From an uncultured Dehalococcoidia bacterium (GTDB lineage: Bacteria; Chloroflexota; Dehalococcoidia; Lucifugimonadales; Lucifugimonadaceae), in assembly GCA_951812795.1 (NCBI GenBank), contig OX638325.1, forward strand, positions 2,194,277 to 2,258,276: a stretch of DNA of 64,000 nt, given 5' to 3'. Below are positions 36,977 through 45,344 of the stretch, piece after piece; positions within the stretch are counted from its first letter, which is position 1; each line of letters opens with the position of its first letter. Both the position numbers and the translations under genes were made by a program. The notes under the pieces are model-generated. The model did no database searches. It was not told the DNA's origin and was given only the letters and a program-made list of their open reading frames with translations.

Positions 36977-37867
36977 ATGCAAACAGTAGGGTTCATCGGA
37001 CTGGGCAATCTGGGCACCCCGATGGCGCAGAATATCCAGAGGGCAGGGTTCCCGATGGTTGTGTACGACGCTCGGGAGAATGCGACGCGCGCCCTTCTGG
37101 AGGGTGGCGCTCGTTTGGCGATGTCACCGGGCGAGGTTGCCAACATCAGCGATGTGATCTTGAGCTCCGTTCCGGGACCCATTGAGGTGGAGGAGATCAC
37201 CCTCGGTCGCGACGGAATTCTCAACGGGCTGAAACCGGGCGACGTATACGTCGACCTCTCAACCAGTCGACCATCACTGATCCGCAGGATAGGCAAAGTG
37301 TTTGAGGAAAGGGGAGCCCACGTATTGGACGCCCCAGTGCTTGCAAGTCCTGCCGATGCGGCGGATAGACAGGTCATCGTGATGCCCAGCGGTGATAAGG
37401 AGGTCTACGAGCAGCTCCTCCCCGTGTTCGACGCATTCGCCGATAAAGTCGTCTACCAGGGCGATCTAGGTAACGGAAGCGTCTGCAAGTTGGTCAACAA
37501 CATGATCACACTGGCTGTAAGGCAGGTCGTGGCGGAGGGACTCACGCTGGGTATGAAGGCCGGGCTTGACCTTGATGCCTTAATTGAGGCGGGAAGCAGG
37601 GGGATACTCGGCAGTCAAAGGGAGGGATTGGAAAGGACCGTGTTCGCCGGCAAGTTCGAGCCACCATCATTTCGGCAGGCGCTGGCACGAAAAGACATAG
37701 CACTCGCAAACGAGCTGGCGCGGGAATTGAGCGTTCCGATGGCGGTGGCCAATCATGTCGAACAGGTCTCCATCGAGTGCGGCAACCGCGGCTGGGGAGA
37801 CATGGACACGCATGTGATTTATCGACTGCAAGAAGAAGCGGCAGGCGTGGAGATCAGGTTGCGCTAA
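36977..37867 (+). CDS. NAD(P)-dependent 3-hydroxyisobutyrate-type dehydrogenase
   Basis: 296 residues of the beta-hydroxyacid dehydrogenase family. Rossmann motif VGFIGLGNLGTPMAQNI at the N-terminus, substrate loop DLSTSRPSLIRRI (family DxSTxxP), DAPVLASPADA in place of the usual DAPVSGG, and the catalytic lysine in GNGSVCKLVNNM. The ATG at 36977 has a very strong AGGAGGT. Substrate may be 3-hydroxyisobutyrate, tartronate semialdehyde or similar. The unusual ASPADA loop suggests a different substrate. It is followed by a perfect palindrome that may terminate it. Confidence 0.88.
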   Translation: MQTVGFIGLGNLGTPMAQNIQRAGFPMVVYDARENATRALLEGGARLAMSPGEVANISDVILSSVPGPIEVEEITLGRDGILNGLKPGDVYVDLSTSRPSLIRRIGKVFEERGAHVLDAPVLASPADAADRQVIVMPSGDKEVYEQLLPVFDAFADKVVYQGDLGNGSVCKLVNNMITLAVRQVVAEGLTLGMKAGLDLDALIEAGSRGILGSQREGLERTVFAGKFEPPSFRQALARKDIALANELARELSVPMAVANHVEQVSIECGNRGWGDMDTHVIYRLQEEAAGVEIRLR

Positions 37868-37877
37868 GTCCGTCAAT

Positions 37878-37913
37878 CCCCTCTGGATACCCGCGCACGC
37901 GGGTATCCAGAGG
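37878..37913. repeat. Perfect 17-bp palindrome (terminator-like)
   Basis: Left arm 37878-37894 and right arm 37897-37913 are exact reverse complements (CCCTCTGGATACCCGCG and its complement) around CA. A related, less perfect copy is at 39051-39086. It lies 11 bases after the dehydrogenase stop, so it could work as a terminator; family relation to the other CTGGAT...ATCCAG repeats is clear. Confidence 0.8.
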
Positions 37914-38250
37914 GGGTAGGGTATGCGTCCGCCAACGGAAGACGCTTAGCACGTTCGCCGTTACATTCCTTCCGCCTTAGTACCAAAGGCCCCGCACGAG
38001 ACGCCGCTGCCAGCAAGACGGAGGCTTGGTAACTTCATCATTTGGTTACAACCAATAAGACGGCCGATGTCACCGTTGGAGTGAACCCAGTCTCAACGGC
38101 GCTCTTGGTCCGAATTGGTTGCGACTCGAATATCGTAGTCACACGCTGGTTTTAGAATCCCCGCAGCGCGATCCCAACGTCCGAAACACCGTGAGTCGCC
38201 GTCGCCCAGAGCATCCCAGGCTAGTCCCCATTCCGCCCAGCGAACATGCC

Positions 38251-39048
38251 ATGCTTTCGATAGCCGCCGTAATAGCAACGTATAACCGCCCCGAACTGCT
38301 GGCCAACCGAGCCTTGCCGTCCGTCGCCCGGCAGACTCGTCCTCCAGACCATTTGATTGTGGTGGACGACTCGGACGGAGACTTCAGGCGCGCCAACGCT
38401 CATGTCGTTACCGGGTTCAACGCGGGAAATGTGGAGCCTCGTTACTTTGTGAACTGCCGCACGCGCGGCGCGTCAGGCGCGTGGAACACCGCATTGGCTC
38501 ATTTGCAGGCTATCGACCCGACGACCTTCGTCGCCATCCTGGACGATGATGACGCCTGGGATCCGTCGTATCTGGAGCGTTGCGAGAGGGCCGCGTCGGA
38601 TCGGGACTTGGACATGGTCGCCACTGGTTTGATCTATCGCGCAACAGGAGACTCAAACGGGGAATTGCTGGACTCTCCCCCACGGCTGGATTCCGACGAG
38701 ATGCTTGTGCGAAACACGCATATCCAGGGTTCCAATCTGTTCGTCAGGTTGCGGATGCTGCTGGAGGTGGGCGGGTTCGACGAGGCCTTGGCAAGCACCA
38801 TCGATCGGGACGTCTGCATCCGACTGGCCGACTTGGGTACGGTCAGGTACGGCGCCGTTGCCGAGCATCTTGTGCATCACTACGCGGACAACGACCGGCC
38901 CCGTCTCTCCACACCAGGAGGGGACAAGAAGAAATCGGGGCTCAGACATTTTTTCAGAAAGTATCGAAGCCGGATGTCTGCCTCTCAGAAGGATGCGTTC
39001 ATCGAACGTAGCCTGCGTCTGTTCGACTACGACCCGACCGACGACTAA
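38251..39048 (+). CDS. Glycosyltransferase family 2 (GT-A fold)
   Basis: About 265 residues from the ATG at 38251. It begins directly with the GT-A nucleotide-binding strand SIAAVIATYNRPELL, then HLIVVDDSDGD, RGASGAWNTALAHL and the metal-binding FVAILDDDDAWDP (DxD). The DRDVCIRLADLG segment fits the acceptor/base region. A TTG at 38119 would add 44 Arg-rich residues with no family similarity. The sugar donor and acceptor are unknown. It stands alone between two palindromic repeats, with no polysaccharide cluster nearby. Confidence 0.82.
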   Translation: MLSIAAVIATYNRPELLANRALPSVARQTRPPDHLIVVDDSDGDFRRANAHVVTGFNAGNVEPRYFVNCRTRGASGAWNTALAHLQAIDPTTFVAILDDDDAWDPSYLERCERAASDRDLDMVATGLIYRATGDSNGELLDSPPRLDSDEMLVRNTHIQGSNLFVRLRMLLEVGGFDEALASTIDRDVCIRLADLGTVRYGAVAEHLVHHYADNDRPRLSTPGGDKKKSGLRHFFRKYRSRMSASQKDAFIERSLRLFDYDPTDD

Positions 39049-39050
39049 CG

Positions 39051-39086
39051 ACCCCTCTGGATACCCGCGTGCGCGGGTATGACGGG
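39051..39086. repeat. Dispersed palindrome, imperfect copy
   Basis: CCCTCTGGATACCCGCG then GCGCGGGTATGACGGG: left arm matches the repeat at 37878, right arm drifts into the TGACGG form found at 24720. It lies 2 bases after the glycosyltransferase stop. Confidence 0.75.
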
Positions 39087-39146
39087 GGTTGCGCGGGCAT
39101 GACGCGATTGAGGAGCAGACGAATCAAAGTAGAAATTCGAGAGAGG

Positions 39147-39221
39147 TGGCTCCCGAGACAGGATTCGAACCTGTGGCCCGCTGATTAACAGTCAGCTGCT
39201 CTACCGCTGAGCTACTCGGGA
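39147..39221 (-). tRNA. tRNA-Asn (GTT)
   Basis: Minus-strand cloverleaf with acceptor TCCCGAG/CTCGGGA, D-arm GCTCAGCGGTAGAGC, anticodon stem GCTGA/TCAGC with loop CTGTTAA (anticodon GTT) and T-arm CAGGTTCGAATCCTG. The CCA is encoded. Confidence 0.95.
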
Positions 39222-39345
39222 ACGTGAGGACGTTGGGCATGATACCCAAAATCTGATTCTAACGCACGCCAATCTGTCGTTCAATGCTTCGTCGCGTCCG
39301 CGATTAAGGTTACGAGACGGCGAATCGATCAATGGGGAGGACCAT

Positions 39346-40395
39346 GTGAGCATGTCGACGTTCAAGTTGTGGGCAGGCGGTGATGCCCATGTGGGTACTG
39401 ATTTGGAGCGGGGCGGTCGTCGGAGTTTGGCAGAGGCGATTCTGCAGTCGGAGCGAGGTGGCAATGAAGGTGGCCCGCCGTTCGATTGGGACATCATGCT
39501 TGATGTGGGCGACCTCTCCGGTTCGCAGACTCCACCAGATGACGAGGAGGGTAGGGAGGTAGTCAATCAGTACGCGGCATCAACGAAACATGGTCGGGAG
39601 GATTTCTACAACCTAGTTGGCAATCACGACGCCAGCGGCGCGGATGAGGATACGCAGTGGTGGTTCAGGAAATGGGTGGACCCCGCCGGCGAGAACTCGG
39701 AATATTCTGGAGTTCACGCAGATCGACGACCGTATCCGGTCGAAGGAACGTGGGAGCGATATTCGTTCGAGGTCGGCAACATCCTCTTTTTGGTGATGGG
39801 TGACCGAAATGACGGTGGCCCGCCGGTGGGAAGAGGCGTGCGGGGTGGGTATCCGGCAGGCGCGGTTACTCGCGAGACCTTCGAGTGGTGGAGAGAGAAT
39901 GTCGAAGCAAATCCCGACAAGATTATTGTTTCGGCACATCACCACATGTTGAAGGAGACGACGGTGGCATCGGGACCTTGGGAGGGCGTGGACGGTGGAT
40001 ATCACGGTCGGTTTGAGGACGGGGCACCGATCGGAGCGTCCTATCTCTACTTCGTCGATGACGTCCCAGACGCGCAGGTTTTCGAGAAGTATCTAGCTGA
40101 GAATCCAGGTGCGATAGATATATGGATCGGCGGACATACCCATACAAACCCGGACGATACCTACGGCGGACGTTCACACATTGAGAGCAAATGGGGCGTG
40201 TCGTTTGTAAACGTTGCGGCGTTATCTAGATACCACGGCCACAAGAACATAGCGATGAGCAGGTTGTTCAGTTTTGAGGATGAATCGGCGGAGGTAAACG
40301 TTAAGTGTTACCTCCACATGAGTGATTTTGCCCCGCAAGGATGGTACGAGAATGCAGAGAGGACTTTGCCATTGCGAACGGCATTCGCGCAATGA
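39346..40395 (+). CDS. Calcineurin-like metallophosphoesterase
   Basis: 349 residues. Metal ligand blocks in order: GGDAH near the N-terminus, DVGDLSG, NLVGNHDASG, IIVSAHHHML and WIGGHTH, the full D-x-H / GD / GNHD / H / GHxH set of the superfamily. Two metal ions and phosphoester hydrolysis are expected. No signal peptide is seen. The GTG at 39346 follows GGAGG by five bases; the ATG at 39352 is an alternative. The substrate is unknown. Confidence 0.88.
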   Translation: MSMSTFKLWAGGDAHVGTDLERGGRRSLAEAILQSERGGNEGGPPFDWDIMLDVGDLSGSQTPPDDEEGREVVNQYAASTKHGREDFYNLVGNHDASGADEDTQWWFRKWVDPAGENSEYSGVHADRRPYPVEGTWERYSFEVGNILFLVMGDRNDGGPPVGRGVRGGYPAGAVTRETFEWWRENVEANPDKIIVSAHHHMLKETTVASGPWEGVDGGYHGRFEDGAPIGASYLYFVDDVPDAQVFEKYLAENPGAIDIWIGGHTHTNPDDTYGGRSHIESKWGVSFVNVAALSRYHGHKNIAMSRLFSFEDESAEVNVKCYLHMSDFAPQGWYENAERTLPLRTAFAQ

Positions 40396-40403
40396 AACTC
40401 CGT

Positions 40404-40820
40404 TCAGATTACCGTTTGCCGAAGTTCGAAGCCGTTTCCCTCGCTGTCCTTACAACTCGCGAGGCGCACCGGGATGTTGCCGCTAGGCTCGCGCAACTCA
40501 ACCAACCGACCGCCAAATCGAATGATGGCCGGCAAGGCATCCTCGATGCTGTCGACTTCGATGTTCAATCCGGCCTGCGGAACGAGCCGCTCCCCGATCT
40601 CAGCCTCTGATGAGATGTGTAGCGCAAGTTCCATTCCGCCGATATCCAGAGTGGACCAACCTGGCGAATCTACCAATATCGGCGCATCAAAGACATTGGA
40701 ATAGAATGTTCTCGCACGCGTCATGTCAGTCACATAGTGAATGACCATCGGATTTTTGGCTTTCGTGAAATTTCCCCGGTTAGATGATGCAACACCGGAT
40801 AGAAAAGGAACCATTGCCAT
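40404..40820 (-). CDS. VOC (glyoxalase/dioxygenase) family protein
   Basis: 138 residues, one VOC module: VIHYVTDMTRARTFYSNVFDAPI, then STLDIGGMELALHI, and LASCKDSEGNGFELRQ at the end, matching the paired beta-alpha-beta repeats. Residues H, E and E at the metal positions are plausible but cannot be fixed. The first 24 residues are not part of the fold, so the start may be a later ATG. It is 3 bases from the PIN-domain gene, same strand. Confidence 0.8.
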   Translation of the reverse strand: MAMVPFLSGVASSNRGNFTKAKNPMVIHYVTDMTRARTFYSNVFDAPILVDSPGWSTLDIGGMELALHISSEAEIGERLVPQAGLNIEVDSIEDALPAIIRFGGRLVELREPSGNIPVRLASCKDSEGNGFELRQTVI

Positions 40821-40823
40821 CGC

Positions 40824-41246
40824 CTACTCGCTTACGATTTCGATCAGATGGTCATAACGCCGAAAGTCCGCAACATTAAACGTCATGAGGCTGCGTTCGC
40901 CGTGAGCGAGCATTGTCGCGACGATGTTGGCGTCGTGAATTTTATTTCCGCCCACAATGACCTCGTTACACAGGATGAGGAGATTGGTCGTGACTTGTGG
41001 CCCGTCCTCTAAGACCTCGAATTGTCTGGCGATCCGCGTTACGTCGCGCGCGGCGTCTTCAGTCGACATCGCGGCACCCCACGTCTGAGGTCGAGTTACG
41101 GTGGCCAAGAATTCACGGAGTATCTGACGGCTGATCCTTGCGGGTTCAGCGTTTCGAACGGCGCGTTCCAATAGAGATGATGCAACGTAGTGTTGATTCG
41201 CTCGGCGATTGCGAGCGTAGATGAAAACGTTTGTGTCGATGAACAC
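40824..41246 (-). CDS. PIN-domain ribonuclease, VapC-like
   Basis: 140 residues. MFIDTNVFIYA carries the first acidic residue, QILREFLATV the conserved Glu, IHDANIVA the third Asp and TFNVADFRRY the last acidic site, giving a complete PIN active site that cleaves RNA. The start is a GTG. The upstream gene on the same strand (DUF7662-like, 7-base gap) is in the position of an antitoxin, but it does not look like VapB. A toxin-antitoxin module is inferred. Confidence 0.85.
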   Translation of the reverse strand: MFIDTNVFIYARNRRANQHYVASSLLERAVRNAEPARISRQILREFLATVTRPQTWGAAMSTEDAARDVTRIARQFEVLEDGPQVTTNLLILCNEVIVGGNKIHDANIVATMLAHGERSLMTFNVADFRRYDHLIEIVSE

Positions 41247-41253
41247 GGAGTGG

Positions 41254-41673
41254 TTAAGCCCGGTCCCCGTAGATGAATTCGCGGTCGATTATGAGACCTT
41301 TGGGCCAAGGACCGAAGTCGTGCGGAGGCCAGAACTCATCTAAGTTGAACTCTCGTCTATCGGTTGTCTCGCCTTCAGGGATCCCACTGCGCTTGAAAAT
41401 AAGGGTCTCCAGTTCAATGTGAACATCGGAGGTGTTCCAGCCTGCGGCTCCCCAAGCGAGCGCTTGGCTACGGCCATTGTTAAGTTGTTGGTTCCCCCAC
41501 CAAGGCCGATGGATTCGGGCTGACGGAGGTAGATCGAAACCCAGAATCGATTCGATCTCGGCGAAGGTGGTTTCCCACTCATCGGTTTGCATCTGACACA
41601 GATGATCGTAGAGCGCCGCATATTTGCTACGCTTGGCCAGTTCTTCGTGTTTTTTTGCTTTGACGTTGACCAT
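41254..41673 (-). CDS. DUF7662-like protein, candidate antitoxin partner
   Basis: 139 residues. The pattern YAALYDHLCQMQ, then TTFAEIESILGFDLPPSARIHRPWW and QALAWGAAGWNTSDVH matches a small domain I recognise as DUF7662 (xxTFxEIExILGxxLPxSAxxxxxWW). After it is an unmatched tail of about 45 residues rich in Asp, Trp and Pro. The gene comes just before the PIN toxin-like gene. No DNA-binding motif is evident. It is possibly a regulator or a defence-associated domain; the recognition is from memory. Confidence 0.6.
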   Translation of the reverse strand: MVNVKAKKHEELAKRSKYAALYDHLCQMQTDEWETTFAEIESILGFDLPPSARIHRPWWGNQQLNNGRSQALAWGAAGWNTSDVHIELETLIFKRSGIPEGETTDRREFNLDEFWPPHDFGPWPKGLIIDREFIYGDRA

Positions 41674-41713
41674 GTCGGATCTTTTCGCGGTTGTTTGGTT
41701 CCGTCACGACTAA

Positions 41714-41729
41714 TTAGTTAGTTAGTTAG
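41714..41729. repeat. (TTAG)x4 microsatellite
   Basis: Four tandem TTAG units upstream of the DUF7662-like/PIN operon, in its probable promoter. Slippage there could shift expression, but this is only an inference from the repeat. Confidence 0.7.
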
Positions 41730-41745
41730 TGACCACAATGCTATC

Positions 41746-42528
41746 CTACAGTGCCGTTAACTCACGACCGATGACCACCAGGCTCGAGATTACGATGACC
41801 CCCACCACTGTCGGGCGGAAAATCCGTTCGTTCATCCGTCCCGTAAGCTTGACCGCGATCCAGTAGCCGAGAGCGACCGCGGGTGCGGCGGCGGCGATCA
41901 GGATGAGCCGTTCAACGGTGAAGAGCCCTTGAATGGCGTATCCGATCGCGGCGGCGACGTACATGATGGTGAAGAAGAAGGCCATCGAGGCGCGCACGTT
42001 TTGACGATCCATGCGCCGTCCGAGGAAGAAGAGGACGAGGATGGGGCCGCCGATCGCAAGGCCGGTGGTGAATGCGGACGAAACGAAGCCGAGGATCGGA
42101 CCCGAGATGCGCGGGTAAGGGACCCTCCATTCGGCGTTGAAGACCACCATTGCGGTAAGCACTAGGACGAGGACACCGATGGAGATTCGCAGCACCGCAG
42201 AATCGAGGGTGCTCAAAGCGAACACTCCGATCGGCGTCCCAAGCACTGCGGCGATGCCCATTGGCGCAAGCTCGCGGTTTCGCAGGTGTTCGCGCGTTTC
42301 CACGAGGACGAGCGAGAAGGCGATGATGGCGACGGCGTTAATGACGATGACCACCGTTTGCGGTTCGAGAATCAGAAGCAACAAAGGCGATGTCGTCAGC
42401 CCAAACCCGAAACCTATCGCTCCGATGACGAACGCGGCACCCATGAGTACAAGCGAGGTGACGACGACGTGGAAAATATCAGGCATGGATGATGGGGCGA
42501 GCCGCGTCCGAAACAGAGTTTCGGTCAA
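41746..42528 (-). CDS. TauE/SafE family permease
   Basis: About 260 residues with eight or so hydrophobic spans (VTSLVLMGAAFVIGAIGFGFGL; LGTPIGVFALSTLD; GGPILVLFFLGRRM; ASMAFFFTIMYVAAA). The G-x-GxG-rich first span and GTPIG and GGP loops match TauE/SafE anion exporters (sulfite, sulfoacetate, related organic anions). The start may be the ATG at 42486 rather than 42528. Direction and substrate are not determined. It is divergent from the CocE-type gene. Confidence 0.88.
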   Translation of the reverse strand: MTETLFRTRLAPSSMPDIFHVVVTSLVLMGAAFVIGAIGFGFGLTTSPLLLLILEPQTVVIVINAVAIIAFSLVLVETREHLRNRELAPMGIAAVLGTPIGVFALSTLDSAVLRISIGVLVLVLTAMVVFNAEWRVPYPRISGPILGFVSSAFTTGLAIGGPILVLFFLGRRMDRQNVRASMAFFFTIMYVAAAIGYAIQGLFTVERLILIAAAAPAVALGYWIAVKLTGRMNERIFRPTVVGVIVISSLVVIGRELTAL

Positions 42529-42610
42529 AGCATCGAGACGTGATATAGGTTACTCAACGACGGGCCGACAGAGTAGCGGCCACCATTGATCAATTCGGAA
42601 GGCGCGCATA

Positions 42611-44449
42611 GTGAACGCTCCATACCAAGGTTCTCCGATCGCATATGACGTCACAATTCAAAAGAATGTGATGGTGGGGATGCGCGACGGCGTGAAACTC
42701 GCCGCCGACATCTACTTTCCATCTGCGAACGGACACCCGGCGAAGGGCGCCTTCCCGGTCATTCTCGAGCGCACACCTTATGACAAGACGGCGCCGAGGA
42801 ACGTGACCAACGGCAAGTACTACGCTCGGCGGGGTTACGTGACGGTATACCAAGACGTGCGGGGCAGGTTCGAGTCGGAAGGCGAGTGGTACGCATTCGC
42901 GAAAGAGGCGCCCGACGGTTTCGACACTGTGCAATGGCTTGGGTCGCAGTCGTGGTGCGACGGTCAGGTCGGGACGATGGGTGGTTCGTACGCGGGTAGC
43001 GACCAGTCGGCATTGGCTACGATGAATCCCTCTCACCTGTCAACGATGATCGTAGCGGTGGGTGCGTCCAATTACTACCATGGTTCGATGCGGCAGAACG
43101 GCGCGTTGGAACAGCGTTTCATGGTCTATGCGTTCAGGATGGCGATGACGAGCAAGGAGGCGATCGCGGACGCGGGGCTGCAAGGAGAGATCAAAAAGGC
43201 GTTTTTGGATGACATGCCGGACATGGTGCGTAACTTCCCGCTCAAAGAGGGCGCGACCGTACTCCGTCGATTGCCATCGTACGAAAGGTGGGCAATCGAT
43301 ATCGCGACGCACGGCGATTACGACGATTACTGGAAACAGCGAGGCTACGCGATCGACGAGTACTACGACGAACATGCCGACGTGCCGACCCTGTACCTCG
43401 GCGGCTGGTACGACTCCTACGCCCGCAACACACCGCAAAGCTACACAAAACTAAGCGCCATCAAAGAGTCGCAGCAAGTCCTGTTAATGGGTCCATGGAT
43501 TCACGGCGCGTTCGAGGTCACCAATTCCGGCGACGTCGATTTCGGTACGGAAGCGCACATCAACCAAAACGACCTCCGCTTGGCATGGTTCGACCACTAT
43601 ATGAAGGGCTTGAACACAGAGTTCGCCGAGTGGTCACCGGTTCGCATCTTCACCATGGGCACCGGCAGCCAACGGATGAACAAACACGACCACGATCGGC
43701 GTCTCGATCACGGCGGCTACTGGCGGTCGGAACCGGATTGGCCGTTGCCAGATACTGCTGAAACGCCGTTCTATCTGCACGCCGGCGGCGGGCTGTCTCA
43801 AGACGAACCTTCAACGGATGAGTCGCCATCGACTGGCTACACATTCGACCCCAAGAATCCCGTGCCGACAATGGGTGGCGGCATTTCAGCAGCCGAAACA
43901 ATCATCCGTGCTGGTGCATTCGATCAACGCGGCCGACCCGACTTCTACGGTTGTGAAGACGTCTTGCCGCTAAATTCGCGCCAAGACATCGTTACTTTCC
44001 AAACACCGGAACTTGAAGTGGATACCGAGGTCACCGGAGAGATCGTGATGCATCTGTGGGCATCATCATCTGCCGTCGACACGGACTTCACCGCCAAGCT
44101 CATCGACATGCACCCGCCGTCTGCCGATTACCCGGACGGTTTTGCGATGAACATAACCGACTCGATAATCCGGGCACGCTACCGTAACAGTTGGACGGAG
44201 CCGGAGATGATGGAACCGGGAACGCCATACGAATTCACCTTCCATCTCTACCCAACTTCAAACGTGTTCAGGAAGGGGCACCGCATCCGGCTGGATATCA
44301 GCAGCAGCAACTGGCCTCGTTTCGACGTGAACCCGAACACCGGCGGCCCACTTGGCCTCGAACACCAATTCGAGATCGCACAGCAGACGATCTGGCATTC
44401 GGCGGAGCACGCGTCCCACATCGTGCTTCCGTTGCAAAAGGAGAAATAG
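42611..44449 (+). CDS. CocE/NonD-type acyl hydrolase (X-Pro dipeptidase fold)
   Basis: 612 residues. The N-terminal alpha/beta-hydrolase domain contains MRDGVKLAADIYFP, FPVILERTPYDKT, YQDVRGRFESEG and the nucleophile elbow GGSYAG (Ser about 120). VLLMGPWIHGAFE and the C-terminal jelly-roll domain (ELEVDTEVTGEIVMHLWASSSAVDTDF; GHRIRLDISSSNWPRFDVN) are typical of CocE and glutaryl-7-ACA acylase relatives. It hydrolyses esters or amides. First gene of a run of four plus-strand genes, with only three bases to the next. The start is a GTG. Confidence 0.92.
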   Translation: MNAPYQGSPIAYDVTIQKNVMVGMRDGVKLAADIYFPSANGHPAKGAFPVILERTPYDKTAPRNVTNGKYYARRGYVTVYQDVRGRFESEGEWYAFAKEAPDGFDTVQWLGSQSWCDGQVGTMGGSYAGSDQSALATMNPSHLSTMIVAVGASNYYHGSMRQNGALEQRFMVYAFRMAMTSKEAIADAGLQGEIKKAFLDDMPDMVRNFPLKEGATVLRRLPSYERWAIDIATHGDYDDYWKQRGYAIDEYYDEHADVPTLYLGGWYDSYARNTPQSYTKLSAIKESQQVLLMGPWIHGAFEVTNSGDVDFGTEAHINQNDLRLAWFDHYMKGLNTEFAEWSPVRIFTMGTGSQRMNKHDHDRRLDHGGYWRSEPDWPLPDTAETPFYLHAGGGLSQDEPSTDESPSTGYTFDPKNPVPTMGGGISAAETIIRAGAFDQRGRPDFYGCEDVLPLNSRQDIVTFQTPELEVDTEVTGEIVMHLWASSSAVDTDFTAKLIDMHPPSADYPDGFAMNITDSIIRARYRNSWTEPEMMEPGTPYEFTFHLYPTSNVFRKGHRIRLDISSSNWPRFDVNPNTGGPLGLEHQFEIAQQTIWHSAEHASHIVLPLQKEK

Positions 44450-44452
44450 GAA

Positions 44453-45292
44453 TTGATTGCAGACCTGACCGGAAAGACGGCGTTGGTGACCGGCGGTGGC
44501 CAGGGCATCGGGCTTGGCATTGCGTTGAAGCTAGCCGAACAAGGTGCCGACGTAGCCATCGCCGACATCAATAACGAAGGAGCGAACGCGGCAGTCGCGG
44601 AGATAAAGGCCCTGGACCGTGTGAGTTTTGCGGTGAACATCGACGTGACGGACAATGAATCCGTTGCAGACGCAATCGGGCACGTAATCGCCAAGTTCGG
44701 TCACTTGGACATTCTCATCAACAACGCCGGAATCGGACGCGTAGAAGGTAAGGCTGGCGGCGGTTTGAATGAAGACTGGGAAGAGAACTGGAACACGGTC
44801 ATGGACATAAACGTTCAGGGCGTGATGCGCTGCACCAAGGCGGTTGTTGGCCATTTCATGGAGCGGAAATACGGCAAGATCATCAACACCGCGTCAGGTG
44901 CGGGGCGAGGTCCGATTTGGTGGGGTCCGCCATCGGGTGCTCCGGGTTACGCCAACGCTTACGGCCCATCGAAAGCAGCCGTGATTAACTACACGCAATA
45001 CTGCGCATCGACGCTCGGTCCCCACAACATTAACGTAAACGCCATCTGTCCCGGCCGCGTATGGACCGCATTCCACGACGTCGCCATCTCAGAACGCATG
45101 AGGAGCGATCCGTCGTTGGCTGGCTCCGACCCGCACAACGTGTTCAACGAAGATGTCGCAAACCTCATCCCGCTCGCTAGGTCACAGACCCCCGAGGAGA
45201 TCGGCATTCTCGTGGCGTTTCTCGTTTCCGACGACGCCAGCTCCATAACCGGACAGTCGATACACATCGACGGTGGCCAGAGGATGGCGTGA
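44453..45292 (+). CDS. Short-chain dehydrogenase/reductase
   Basis: 279 residues, classical SDR. GKTALVTGGGQGIGLG (TGxxxGIG), DILINNAGIG (NNAG), INTASGAG with the catalytic Ser, and YGPSKAAV (YxxxK) are all present; the C-terminus is ITGQSIHIDGGQRMA. The Asp after the second strand (AIADIN) suggests NAD. A longer loop before the Tyr (GPIWWGPPSGAPGYAN) is unusual. The TTG at 44453 sits three bases after the CocE stop with AGGA upstream. Probably acts on an alcohol or hydroxyacid released by its neighbours. Confidence 0.92.
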   Translation: MIADLTGKTALVTGGGQGIGLGIALKLAEQGADVAIADINNEGANAAVAEIKALDRVSFAVNIDVTDNESVADAIGHVIAKFGHLDILINNAGIGRVEGKAGGGLNEDWEENWNTVMDINVQGVMRCTKAVVGHFMERKYGKIINTASGAGRGPIWWGPPSGAPGYANAYGPSKAAVINYTQYCASTLGPHNINVNAICPGRVWTAFHDVAISERMRSDPSLAGSDPHNVFNEDVANLIPLARSQTPEEIGILVAFLVSDDASSITGQSIHIDGGQRMA

Positions 45293-45344
45293 ACGTGAGA
45301 AGACTAGCCGCCATAAATCAAGGATCGAACCAGAGGAAAACAGA

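Noticed and set aside
36568-37377. A 269-residue minus-strand frame
   Set aside because: It spans the DUF1800 gene start and the dehydrogenase gene on the opposite strand; both have clear homology and ribosome sites.
38119-38250. TTG start for the glycosyltransferase
   Set aside because: It adds 44 Arg-rich residues without similarity to the family; the GT-A fold begins at the later ATG. It remains possible since neither start has a strong ribosome site.
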